Source: SpSt-333 sp964371615 (lineage in GTDB: Bacteria; Bacteroidota; Ignavibacteria; UBA10030; UBA8401). Taken from it: 64,000 nucleotides of DNA. The position numbers and the translations under genes are program-made. The stretch is taken from assembly GCA_964371615.1 (NCBI GenBank), contig CAYJMS010000002.1:620001-684000 (forward strand), given 5' to 3'. This document shows positions 53,743 through 63,346 of this stretch, in pieces (the first letter of the stretch is position 1; the number at the start of each line of letters is the position of its first letter). The notes beneath the pieces were generated by a model. That model ran no database searches. It saw only the letters and a program-made list of their open reading frames with translations, and was not told the origin of the DNA.

Positions 53743-56478
53743 TTAAGGTATTTGCGAAGCCGCTGCTGTTTTTGCATTAGGATTAAAAAGATTAAAATCT
53801 GTGCCGGTGACTTGACCGTCAAGATTCCAATCCGTTTGGACATATCCAGTTAAAGCCGATTTAGCATCCGGATTGAAGAGGTTGAAGTCGGTTCCCGTTA
53901 CTTGACCATCACCACTTGCATCACCGGTCCATAATCCAAATACACCGCTTCCTACATCAACCATCGGATTTGTTCCGAACGCTGCTGCTTGTCCTGTGGT
54001 ATAGTCATACGCACTACCATTGGGCAACGACACAACACTAGCACTCATCACACCTAAATGATTCCGATGTTTCACCACGATAAAATAATCATTTGCCGTT
54101 GCGGTGGAGAATGACAAACCGGTGGTTCCGTCAACATCGATCACTGTCCCGTCGTTCTTTAAGAGTCCGGCTCTACGATCAACGGCAGCTCCTGACGATG
54201 TGGATCGCAATTCAACAAGAACCCAGTCGACTACGTTATTGGTGGTGAAAAATCCTGTGTTCGTAACCAACTCTGTTCCCGAATAACTAAATGGTGCAGC
54301 GCTAAACGGATGATTGAGTGGTATTAGGGTTCCCGTTGCAAGAACGGTATTCATTGAACTACCATTCCACGGGCCCTGCAGATAGAGTTTTACCTGTACT
54401 AATATTCCCGATGCCGGTGCTGCCGTAACTCCGCCGAGTGCTACATCATCTTCGCTGTCATACAACAGGTCGGCAACCGTTTGACCTTCGGTGAGATTGA
54501 AATCAGCATCAGTGATGGTGACACCATTCGTTCCGGTAAAGCTGCTATCGGCATCAGCAAGGGTGATTGCTGGATTCGTGCTGGAGAAACCGGAGAATGA
54601 TACACCGGTAATGCTCACGCCTGTATTCTGGCCTGTTCCATCTCCCACTACCGTTATACCAACACCGGTGGAATCAGGATTGGAAATTGTGGTGCTCGAT
54701 ATTGTTATGTCACTGTTGCCGCCTTGCAGATATATTGCCGATTTACCGGAATTGGTGATTGAAGTGCCGGTAACATTAATACTCGATGATGGGTCAATAT
54801 GTATGCCATATGTCGATCCGTTAATAGTACAATTACTCACCGTGATCGAACTACTACTTAAAAGACCAAAACCAGTACGATTCTGTGTAGCAGTCACGCC
54901 TGATATTGTACCATTACTGCAATTGGAGGTATTAATGGCTGTATTACAGCCAGTAAATGTACCTCCTGAAATTGAAAACGATGTTAAATTATATAAATAC
55001 ACTGTACCGATATAACTTCCACTAACATTATTATCCGTAACAGAAACGTCTGTCAAATTTAACACACCGGTTCCAAAGTTGACAAGCCAATTTGACGTGT
55101 TGTCACCATTCAACATCATATTTTTAATATTGACTGTATTATTGGATGGTAATCCTGTTCCATGTATTGCAAAACCGCTTCCTGTTGGCTTTACAATGGT
55201 GTTGTTTCCTTGTCCTACAACAGTAATAGATTTGTTTGTGTTCACGGATTCATTATATGTTCCGTCTTTTACATAAACAGAATCTTTTGAGTAGGTCCCG
55301 GCAACATTAACGCCTCTTTGTATAGATCCACTGTTTGGTGTTACGTAAACAGCAGCACCCGGTCCCTGGAACAATCCCAACGTCGCATCATCGAGTTTGT
55401 GTTTCAACTGATCTTCAACGGTGAATCCGGTAAGCGCGTTGCCGTCGACCGTATTGCCGTTTGTTGCGTCAACATCGTTCCCACCTTTTAATGTGGTAGC
55501 GCCTGCCGTTATCAACATTGTGCCGGCAGGATTTTCCGCATCAAATCCGGCAATGTTGCAGTCTTTAACAATTGTTCCCGTCGGTGATACGTCACCATCC
55601 GAGTTAATGCCGACAACGACGATACCAGCAGTTTTTGTCCCCGCGCTGCGCGTCGAATTTGCTCTGATCCTTGTATCGCTCGCGCCGCCGTATACGATGA
55701 CCGCCGCACCGCCGCTATCCGTACCGTTGGTGGACCAATTGTTGTTCAGCGTTACTGTTCCCGAGTTTGAATTATCGGCAAGCATTCCGATCCGTGTTCC
55801 GGAAAGAGAGGTAGCGCCCGATGCCGCGGTGACATAGATACCGGCGATCTTGTTATTGTTCGCCGTCAACGTTCCGCGAATGACCGTACCGTTGGTCGAT
55901 TTGCCTGCATCGGCATAGACCAGAATTCCGGCGCCGGTGGTATAATCCGCCGCGACACCGTTTCCGGAGAATGTTCCGCCGACAACCTGAACGCCGGCGC
56001 TTCCATTTCCGATTTCAAGGCCGTGGCCTTCATTGTTTGTTGCCGTAATACCCGTCAGCACGGTTGTGCCGGTCACATTCTGCAGCGCAACACCGGATCG
56101 TTTATTACCGGTTCCGTTTGCCGATGCGGTAATGTTTGTAATAGTGAGATTGGAAACGGTTCCCGCATACACACCATGGTTGGTTGCACCGGTCACCAAA
56201 AAATTTTGAAGAGTGACATTGTTTGCCGAAACAACTACGCCAAGACCTGCAGCCGGAGCAATGATTGTCGTTGCGCCTGCACCTTGAAGCGTGATCTCTT
56301 TATTGACAACAACGTTTTCATTGTATGTTCCAGCTGCAACATTGACGACGTCTCCATTGACAGCTGCGGCAATCGCTGCTTGAATCGTGGCATATGTACC
56401 CGGCACTTCGCGGGTAGCTCCCACAAGCATCTGCAATGTCAATGCAAGAGTAAGGAGAATAGTATATGATTTTTTCAT
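53743..56478 (-). CDS. Secreted beta-helix protein with C-terminal dockerin-like repeats
   Basis: The 911-residue protein has a signal peptide (LTLALTLQMLVGA), then a long right-handed beta-helix (PbH1-type) body with GTYATIQAAIAAAVNGDVVN at the N-cap and repeated TGVTI-, GVSI-like rungs to about 640. A strand region follows, then a C-terminal pair of Ca-binding-like repeats: GDASGDGQVTGTDFNLFNPD and LDGQVTGTDFNLFNPNAK, each with D-x-x-x-D-x-Q-V-T-G-T-D. No YPNPFNP sorting domain is present. That tail could be a dockerin for the cohesin-like neighbour or a T9SS-type alternative. No enzymatic motif is seen. Confidence 0.75.
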   Translation of the reverse strand: MKKSYTILLTLALTLQMLVGATREVPGTYATIQAAIAAAVNGDVVNVAAGTYNENVVVNKEITLQGAGATTIIAPAAGLGVVVSANNVTLQNFLVTGATNHGVYAGTVSNLTITNITASANGTGNKRSGVALQNVTGTTVLTGITATNNEGHGLEIGNGSAGVQVVGGTFSGNGVAADYTTGAGILVYADAGKSTNGTVIRGTLTANNNKIAGIYVTAASGATSLSGTRIGMLADNSNSGTVTLNNNWSTNGTDSGGAAVIVYGGASDTRIRANSTRSAGTKTAGIVVVGINSDGDVSPTGTIVKDCNIAGFDAENPAGTMLITAGATTLKGGNDVDATNGNTVDGNALTGFTVEDQLKHKLDDATLGLFQGPGAAVYVTPNSGSIQRGVNVAGTYSKDSVYVKDGTYNESVNTNKSITVVGQGNNTIVKPTGSGFAIHGTGLPSNNTVNIKNMMLNGDNTSNWLVNFGTGVLNLTDVSVTDNNVSGSYIGTVYLYNLTSFSISGGTFTGCNTAINTSNCSNGTISGVTATQNRTGFGLLSSSSITVSNCTINGSTYGIHIDPSSSINVTGTSITNSGKSAIYLQGGNSDITISSTTISNPDSTGVGITVVGDGTGQNTGVSITGVSFSGFSSTNPAITLADADSSFTGTNGVTITDADFNLTEGQTVADLLYDSEDDVALGGVTAAPASGILVQVKLYLQGPWNGSSMNTVLATGTLIPLNHPFSAAPFSYSGTELVTNTGFFTTNNVVDWVLVELRSTSSGAAVDRRAGLLKNDGTVIDVDGTTGLSFSTATANDYFIVVKHRNHLGVMSASVVSLPNGSAYDYTTGQAAAFGTNPMVDVGSGVFGLWTGDASGDGQVTGTDFNLFNPDAKSALTGYVQTDWNLDGQVTGTDFNLFNPNAKTAAASQIP

Positions 56479-56656
56479 AAGGATTTAACCTTTCAGAAAA
56501 TGAATGAATGATGTTTATGAATTTATAATGTCAAATTTAGTCAAAAGGGGGGTTGTGCTAATTTTCCTCGTTATACCAACAAGTGGTTTTATTATACAGT
56601 TTTTCACCATATAAGTCAAGGAATTACAGTACATATTATAATAAAATCCTCCATAT

Positions 56657-58534
56657 TTAACGGACAAGTAACACCTTTTTAACAACAAAATCATTCGTGT
56701 GATGCAAAACACAGAAATACATTCCCGTCGATAACTCACCTGCGTTGAACCGGATAGTGTGGATAATCCCCCCCTGCCCCTCCTGAATATTTTCTGAAAA
56801 CAGTTGTCGCACCTGTCGGCCCAGCGCATCGTACAGCAGTATGGTCACAAGCCCGCTTTCGGGCACGTCGAATACAATGTTCGTTTCTGCGTTGAACGGA
56901 TTCGGATATGCATCCAATGTCGAACGGCCCGGCACTGTTGAATTTATCCTGCTGATTTCGATGCTTTCGCTGTAGCTGAACGATCCGTCACGATCGATCT
57001 GCTTCAAGCGATAAAGAAAATTCCCCCGAACTTCAGATGCATCCACAAACGAGTAACGATGCGGAGTGTTGGAATTTCCGTGGCCTTCAACAAAGCCGAT
57101 GACGCGCCAGGAAATTGCGGATTGATTCATCGGTTCATTGTTCCATTGATCCGATGAGCCGATAGTCCGATGATTCAAGTCTTTTCGTTCTATCTCAAAA
57201 CCAAAATTATTCACTTCTGTCGCCGTACTCCAGAACAGGGTTATCCCCTGCTTCGACACCAATGATGTAAACGACGTCAACTCGACCGGCACAGGATTAT
57301 TATCCGTTAACGTTACCGTACCGAGCACGGCATCGTCAGGTTTGTGATAGACGATCGTTTCGATCGCAGCGGCATCCGCATAACCGACAAATGTATTTCC
57401 GGTACCGGATACATCCGTGGTGCATTTTTTTGAAGATCTATCGTATAGTGCAATTGCAGGCCTGACACTGCTTATTGTCCCTGTTCCGGGAATATATCCT
57501 GTAAAAGATGAATGGTTTATGACAGTGCCGACAGGAGACCATGACCCAACATTGTCTGTTCCCAGCACCAGGACCCCTGCAGCATCTTCGATGCTTCGAG
57601 TGAATGATGCAGTAATGATGGTGTTATGAACACTTCCGTAGACAATCACACCGCTGCCGCCGTTATTGTTCAGCGTTATTGTGCCGGTAGAACCGATCGT
57701 AATATTTTGTATGGAATCATTCGACTCTTCGGCCGACAACCAGATACCGGCGGTTTTGTTGTTGCTGGCTGTTACTGTGCCCTGGATCGAAATATTCTTT
57801 GTAATCCGCGTGCCCGATCCGCTGGCATCGACAGCAATTCCGCCGCCATCGGTTCCTCGGGTTTTTCCGTTATTGGAGAACGTGCCGCCGACGATGGAAA
57901 TACCGTCGCAACCGCTATTGATCTCCAAGCCTTGCCGCTCGTTATACCGGGTCATCAGATCCGTAAGGACTGTTGTTCCGGTTATACTGTTTAAAGTGAC
58001 ACCCGAACCGGAATAGGCAACTGCGAAATTGATTGTATTGGAGTCAGCAATGACATTGGTCAGATTCACATTCACAGAATTGCTGATCCGGAATCCCCCC
58101 TCAACATTTTTTGAAAAAGTCGAATTGCTGACAGTGATACCCGTTATACTCCCAAGGGAAACGCCCCTTCGTTGGTGCCCGGTTACATAAATATTGACAA
58201 GAGAGAGATTCGAAATTCCGCTTCCCATGATACCCGTTGTATCGCTCCCCTGCACTTTAACATCTTTACACGTAATATTGTTTGCGGAAAATTTTATTGA
58301 ACCGGTAATAATTGTTCCCGAACCGGCGCCGATGAGAGTCAAAGGGGTACTAATAGTGAGGGTCTCAACATACGTCCCGGCTTCCACCATAACGGTATCT
58401 CCCGATACGGCAGCGGCAATGGCCGATGCAATCGTCGCATAGGAAGCAGGAACAGACCGCACCGTGGCAGACCTCGTGATTCCACAGAATAGACAACAGG
58501 AGACGATCAAGAATATGGGCGTACGTACTGTCAT
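56657..58534 (-). CDS. Secreted beta-helix protein with T9SS sorting domain
   Basis: The 625-residue protein has a signal peptide (MTVRTPIFLIVSCCLFCGITRS), then a right-handed beta-helix with SYATIASAIAAAVSGDTVMV at the N-cap, close to the neighbour's, a fibronectin-like domain around 430-510 (FWSTATEVNNFGFEIERK) and a C-terminal sorting domain with TLDAYPNPFNAETNIVFDV and ending KKVLLVR. The ATG at 58534 overlaps the previous gene's stop by four bases (58531-58534); upstream residues in the open frame lack a signal peptide. It and the 911-residue protein look like paralogues that differ in their C-terminal anchors. Confidence 0.82.
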   Translation of the reverse strand: MTVRTPIFLIVSCCLFCGITRSATVRSVPASYATIASAIAAAVSGDTVMVEAGTYVETLTISTPLTLIGAGSGTIITGSIKFSANNITCKDVKVQGSDTTGIMGSGISNLSLVNIYVTGHQRRGVSLGSITGITVSNSTFSKNVEGGFRISNSVNVNLTNVIADSNTINFAVAYSGSGVTLNSITGTTVLTDLMTRYNERQGLEINSGCDGISIVGGTFSNNGKTRGTDGGGIAVDASGSGTRITKNISIQGTVTASNNKTAGIWLSAEESNDSIQNITIGSTGTITLNNNGGSGVIVYGSVHNTIITASFTRSIEDAAGVLVLGTDNVGSWSPVGTVINHSSFTGYIPGTGTISSVRPAIALYDRSSKKCTTDVSGTGNTFVGYADAAAIETIVYHKPDDAVLGTVTLTDNNPVPVELTSFTSLVSKQGITLFWSTATEVNNFGFEIERKDLNHRTIGSSDQWNNEPMNQSAISWRVIGFVEGHGNSNTPHRYSFVDASEVRGNFLYRLKQIDRDGSFSYSESIEISRINSTVPGRSTLDAYPNPFNAETNIVFDVPESGLVTILLYDALGRQVRQLFSENIQEGQGGIIHTIRFNAGELSTGMYFCVLHHTNDFVVKKVLLVR

Positions 58535-60897
58535 TTCAATAAAAGAAGTTTTTTCGATTGTACTATAATTTTGGAACCAGTGCGGACCTGCATTCTGTAC
58601 ATATAGAGTCCGCTGGCATACTGTTGAGCATTCCAATATACGGAATAATATCCTGCTTCACGCTCGGCTTCCACAAGCGTCTGAATTTTTCTGCCGACGA
58701 CATCGTGAACAGTGATCGTGACAAATCCTTCCGCCGGAAGTCCATAGCCAATGGTAGTCTCAGGATTGAACGGATTAGGATAATTTTGATACAATAGAAA
58801 CTCGGACGGGATCCGATTTGTTCCATCGTTCACCCCGACGCTGGGATCTCCCTTGCCCTGCAACACGATGGAAAGATTCGATGACGACGGCGTGCAACGA
58901 ACGACCAACGTATCGCTATAGTCGTCCGATGCAGTCGGTATAAACCACACGTCGACCACAACGGAATCATTATTGTGCAGTATCACCGGAAAATCCGTTG
59001 CGGGGACAGAAAAGACCGACTGCCCGACAGTCGCCGAATCGATACGTACAGGATTGATCGACCCGCTGCGTAATGTAATTTTTGCGAATCCGGTATCCGA
59101 CACTGTCACAATGCCAAACTGTACCTGCGATGCGCTCGCACTGAGAACCGGGTGCGGCGATTCGGCGCTGACCGGAATCGAGAGTGTTCCTGCCGTGGTA
59201 AAGAATCTAAGCGTATCGATATGTTCTCCGTACGACTGCGGAACATACCGTATGTCGATCGATCCGCTATCGTACGATGCCAGAAAAATCGGGAATACAG
59301 CACCGGTCGAGAAATGCGCCGATGCGAAGGAGACAGAATCGATCCGCGCCGGCGTCAGTGATGATTGGAAAAAGACCGCCGCATTGTTTGTATCGTTCAC
59401 CGCTGTCGGTACGACAACCACCGATTTATTATTAATCGTAATCTCCGGGGGCGGCGGCGAGATAAAACCATTACGGAGTACGAAGAGTGTACCGGCGAGA
59501 GGATTACTCACGATAAGATCCATGATTCCATACTCTCCGGTAACATCAAGCGCGGCAATGCCGAGCGGAGAAGCGTTCAAGGATGTCGTAAATATATCAG
59601 GAAGCGCTTCACCGTTGTTGCGGAAAACGACGACGGAGTTGGATCCGCTATTGGTAATGGCTAAATCGACGTCACCGTCGCCGTCAAAATCGTTGCCGCA
59701 GATCGCCGCAGGACCGGCGCCGCCGATGTCGAAATGTTCCGGACCCTGGAACCGGCCCGTTCCGTCATTCTTTAAAATGGACAGATTGTTCGTGCCGCTG
59801 TTCAGCGTGGCAAGATCGACAAATCCGTCGGAGCCGAGGACCGCGTCATACGCAATTACTGCTACCGGACTGCTGCCGACACCGTACGCCGTGTCGTACT
59901 TCATCTGACCGAGAGAATCGTTTCTCAATAACACAAGCCTGTTTCTGCTTTTTACCGAGACGGCGCCATCGATAAATCCGTCGTTGTTCAGATCCTCAAG
60001 AATCACACCGCTTGGTATTCCGGTGACATGAACGGATCGCTGCAACACGAGTGAAGAATTTATGTACGAGTATATATGAAACGAACTATCACTTGGCGAT
60101 ACAGTGGCAATATCCGGCATGCTGTCGTTATTACAATCCGCAACGGCAAGTGCGGCCGGTTCAATGCCGATGAGGAATTCCTGGCCGGTGAAATTGCCGC
60201 CGCCATCGTTTGTAAAAAGTGTGATGCTGTTCGACAGCCGGTTTGCTACAACAAAGTCGGGACGACCATCCGCGGTAATATCTGCAATAGCAATGGCTTC
60301 GGGAGAATTCCCGGCCGCCATGGGTACCCGGGGATGAAAACCATTGCGGTGATTATTGAAGTAGACTGCAACCGAGTCAGAATTTTTTTCAGTGACAACA
60401 CAATCCGTGTACCCGTCTTGATTGAGATCGCCAGCGGCGACGGCATAGGGAGACGGCGTTGTAGAGATCGGTTGTTCCTGAACGGTAAACTGACCGTTCC
60501 CCTGCAACACTCCTGCAACAAATTTATAGGAGAAACCCCCGTTGATTTTCTGATACGGGTCTGAAGTTCCGACACTGTCGGTGAGGATAAACTGAATCTG
60601 TTCGCCGAAAATGAAATTCTTTAACGAGGTTACCGTAACGGCGCCGGCAGCCGGATTATAGTTTATATTTCCGTTATGTCTGCCGGACCTGTCGCCGTAC
60701 AAAAAAACGGATGATGCATTCAAAGATGCCGGGAGCATTGGCGCAGTGAAAGAGACTGTTACCAGTGCATTACGTTCAATGCCGGTTGCATTCATCCCGG
60801 GATTGACTGACGCTATCGGCGGACGCAGCGGTTGTGAGAGTGCGGTACCGATGAGCAAAGAGAGGATTGCAGTGATATGAAATATTTTTTTATACAT
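58531..60897 (-). CDS. Secreted FG-GAP/VCBS-repeat T9SS protein
   Basis: The 788-residue protein has a signal peptide (LSLLIGTALS), an SbsA/Ig-like domain at 30-110 (VNPGMNATGIERNALVTVSF), then a seven-bladed FG-GAP/VCBS-like propeller from about 150-450 with DLNQDGYTDCVV, ADITADGRPDFVV, DFDGDGDVDLAI, strand domains at 480-680, and a sorting domain with LYQNYPNPFNPETTIGYGL ending SKIIVQSKKLLLLK. Calcium-binding aspartates are conserved in the blades. It is coupled to the next gene by a four-base overlap. The ligand is unknown. Confidence 0.85.
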   Translation of the reverse strand: MYKKIFHITAILSLLIGTALSQPLRPPIASVNPGMNATGIERNALVTVSFTAPMLPASLNASSVFLYGDRSGRHNGNINYNPAAGAVTVTSLKNFIFGEQIQFILTDSVGTSDPYQKINGGFSYKFVAGVLQGNGQFTVQEQPISTTPSPYAVAAGDLNQDGYTDCVVTEKNSDSVAVYFNNHRNGFHPRVPMAAGNSPEAIAIADITADGRPDFVVANRLSNSITLFTNDGGGNFTGQEFLIGIEPAALAVADCNNDSMPDIATVSPSDSSFHIYSYINSSLVLQRSVHVTGIPSGVILEDLNNDGFIDGAVSVKSRNRLVLLRNDSLGQMKYDTAYGVGSSPVAVIAYDAVLGSDGFVDLATLNSGTNNLSILKNDGTGRFQGPEHFDIGGAGPAAICGNDFDGDGDVDLAITNSGSNSVVVFRNNGEALPDIFTTSLNASPLGIAALDVTGEYGIMDLIVSNPLAGTLFVLRNGFISPPPPEITINNKSVVVVPTAVNDTNNAAVFFQSSLTPARIDSVSFASAHFSTGAVFPIFLASYDSGSIDIRYVPQSYGEHIDTLRFFTTAGTLSIPVSAESPHPVLSASASQVQFGIVTVSDTGFAKITLRSGSINPVRIDSATVGQSVFSVPATDFPVILHNNDSVVVDVWFIPTASDDYSDTLVVRCTPSSSNLSIVLQGKGDPSVGVNDGTNRIPSEFLLYQNYPNPFNPETTIGYGLPAEGFVTITVHDVVGRKIQTLVEAEREAGYYSVYWNAQQYASGLYMYRMQVRTGSKIIVQSKKLLLLK

Positions 60898-60930
60898 TTG
60901 GTTTTGTTATCAGATCCCCGGGTTTTATCA

Positions 60931-60961
60931 GATCCCCGGGATCTGTAAGATCCCGGGGATC
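60931..60961 (-). terminator. Strong palindromic hairpin after the TonB-dependent receptor
   Basis: A 14-bp perfect stem gatccccgggatct/agatcccggggatc with a three-base loop lies 79 bases beyond the receptor stop. The tail is not T-rich, so it may be a repeat with terminator-like function. A copy with one mismatch is at 17154-17182. Confidence 0.55.
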
Positions 60962-61039
60962 ATTATATTCCTAGGGATCATTTAAATTTGGTGATTATAC
61001 AATCAGCAATGTGTGATGAACATCATTCACAGATGTGCG

Positions 61040-63346
61040 TCAAAATTCCGCAATAATACCGAGTGACGGAACTATGCCGGTTGAATTCGGCAGTTCGATC
61101 GCTTTTCTCAGATTATTATAGTATGGCACACCGCGCCATTTTCTGTTATAGAGATTCTGTATATCGAGATACGTGATCAATAAAAAAGGATCGAGACTCC
61201 ATCGTCGCGATATGCGGACATCGAGTCGGTGATTCTCTTGAGTCCGCGCCGTGTTATAGAGTGCGCTCGACCGTTCAAAAAATCTGCTGTCACCGACGCC
61301 GATCGGTGCGTACGGCCGGCCCGAAGAGTACCTGAATGTTGCCGTCCCTTCCCACTGTTCATTGAAGATATATCCTCCCCCCGCATTCAGAACAATTCGC
61401 TGGTCATTATTGCTCGGCCTGGAAATGCCGTCAAACGCGGTAAAGCGTGTTTCGCTCAGGCCTATGCTTACGCGTCCGTACAACGGTATTTCGGAAAGCC
61501 GTTTCTCCAAAAACAGATCGATGCCGCGCGAGACCCCGGACGCCACACTCCCCAGGAAATCAAGCCCAAACGCCGTATACGCTTCGACAAGATCGGTCAC
61601 GTCCGTGCCGGAATTGACCATGACGATATACGGACGAGCAATACTGCCGGGATATTCGTCGTACGCTTTTATGTAACCCTCCAGAGAAATCTTTAGGTCC
61701 GACGCAAGATATTGTTCGATTCCTGCAATGATCTGGTTCATGGCGAGATGATTTAATCCGCGATTAAAGGGGTTCGTCATCAGCCAGACATAGGCCGGTG
61801 ATTGATAATAGCGTCCGATACCAAAAGACAGTGTCGTACCTTCGGTCAGTGCATACGAGAGTGATAGTCTCGGCGCAATCACTGCTTCGTTCTTGATCAA
61901 CGAGAAATAATCGGACCGGATACCGAGCGATAATTTCATGTTGCCGATCGCATGAGTCACTTGAGTATAGAGCGAACCTTTGTGCGACCAGGCATGCTGT
62001 GTGGTATCCACCGCAATCGTGGTCGGATATTCCGTATAGCCGGTGAGGATGACCGTTGCAATAACCCGGCTGTCGAGTTGCGCGATCTTGATTTCGCTTC
62101 CGGCGGAGAGTTCAGTGTTGTCCGATACAAACAGCGTAAGATCGGCGCGAAGCGAATGTTCGTCTTCATAGGAGATATTCCGGAAGAGATTTTTTTCATT
62201 GCGATACTGCCGGTAGTTGAAATCGGCGTAGTATTTCCGTCCGGTGAGTGTCAGCATCCCCTCATCGAATCCATGCTTCCATGTAATGCCGCCGACACCG
62301 ATAAATTGATCGCTGAACAGAAGCCGCTCATTATCGTAACGGTTTTGCGCAGAGGCATTATTGACCATCATCTTGTCCAACGCTCCGATGCCGAGGATTT
62401 CCAGCGTGTTATACTTGTCTATCGGAATATGGATTTTACCAAGAAGGTCCCAGAAGACCGGAATAAATGAAAATCCGTAATACTTAAAAACCGGATCCAG
62501 ATAACTGCGACGTATGGACAACAGATACGAACTTTCTCCTGCGATCGGCCCTTCCATATTCAGTCCGACCATAGTTGCCGACACCGTTGCTTTTCCCCGT
62601 TGCCGGTCGGTGCGTCCTTTGCGGATGCCGATGTTCAAGACCGACGACAATTTGTCTCCGTATTGAACGCCGAAACCGCCGTTGGAAAATGTGAAATTTT
62701 CTATGAACTCGAAGTTGACATAACTCATGGAACCGCCCGTTGAACCCTGCGCACCAAAATGATTGATATTGGGAACTTCGATGCGGTCGATAAAAAAGAG
62801 ATTCTCCGTCGTTCCTCCTCCCCGAACATAGAGATGGTTATGCTCCGGCGAACTGTGCGCCATGCCCGGCATAATGGTGACGGTGCGGATGACGTCGTCG
62901 AATGCGCCGGCCGTATTGTGAATCTCCTTATATTCGGCATGGTGGAGTGTCTGTGGGACGACATCCTTGTCGAGGATCAGGTCCCCTGCAATGACGACTT
63001 CGCTTACTTCAATGGATTGTTCGGTCAAAACAATTTCAAGCGTCGTCGTATCGTTTTCTTTTACGGCGATATCGCGATAGATGCGCGTGGCGTATCCTAG
63101 CGCAGAGGCGCGGACCTGATATGTTCCTGCCGGAACAGAAGTGATGCGGTAGTGCCCTTGTTCATCTACAATTCCGCCAAGCGTTGAACCGACGATCACG
63201 ACCGTTCCGCCGTACACCGGCGCATTTGAGTCACGGTCGAGCACCGTTCCGATCAGGATTCCTTTTCCGGAATGATCGGTTTGTGCTTGTGCTGTTCCAA
63301 TAACGAAGATAGCGAGTAAGAAATATATTTTTGGAATTAAGTGCAT
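61040..63346 (-). CDS. TonB-dependent receptor with carboxypeptidase-regulatory-like N-domain
   Basis: The 768-residue outer-membrane receptor has a signal peptide (MHLIPKIYFLLAIFVIGTAQAQ), a CarboxypepD-reg-like domain (about 25-115; GTVLDRDSNAPVYGGTVVIV, GYRITSVPAGTYQVRASALG), a plug with YKEIHNTAGAFDDVIRTV and VRGGGTTENLFFIDRIEVP, and a 22-strand barrel. The plug's first segment lacks a clear TonB box. The ATG at 63346 gives the signal peptide; the frame extends upstream for 21 codons without homology. The ligand is unknown; it is next to T9SS proteins but no SusD partner follows, so it is not a classical SusC. Confidence 0.9.
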   Translation of the reverse strand: MHLIPKIYFLLAIFVIGTAQAQTDHSGKGILIGTVLDRDSNAPVYGGTVVIVGSTLGGIVDEQGHYRITSVPAGTYQVRASALGYATRIYRDIAVKENDTTTLEIVLTEQSIEVSEVVIAGDLILDKDVVPQTLHHAEYKEIHNTAGAFDDVIRTVTIMPGMAHSSPEHNHLYVRGGGTTENLFFIDRIEVPNINHFGAQGSTGGSMSYVNFEFIENFTFSNGGFGVQYGDKLSSVLNIGIRKGRTDRQRGKATVSATMVGLNMEGPIAGESSYLLSIRRSYLDPVFKYYGFSFIPVFWDLLGKIHIPIDKYNTLEILGIGALDKMMVNNASAQNRYDNERLLFSDQFIGVGGITWKHGFDEGMLTLTGRKYYADFNYRQYRNEKNLFRNISYEDEHSLRADLTLFVSDNTELSAGSEIKIAQLDSRVIATVILTGYTEYPTTIAVDTTQHAWSHKGSLYTQVTHAIGNMKLSLGIRSDYFSLIKNEAVIAPRLSLSYALTEGTTLSFGIGRYYQSPAYVWLMTNPFNRGLNHLAMNQIIAGIEQYLASDLKISLEGYIKAYDEYPGSIARPYIVMVNSGTDVTDLVEAYTAFGLDFLGSVASGVSRGIDLFLEKRLSEIPLYGRVSIGLSETRFTAFDGISRPSNNDQRIVLNAGGGYIFNEQWEGTATFRYSSGRPYAPIGVGDSRFFERSSALYNTARTQENHRLDVRISRRWSLDPFLLITYLDIQNLYNRKWRGVPYYNNLRKAIELPNSTGIVPSLGIIAEF

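Noticed and set aside
58973..59908. Plus-strand 311-codon frame
   Set aside because: Shadow of the FG-GAP gene; no recognisable fold.
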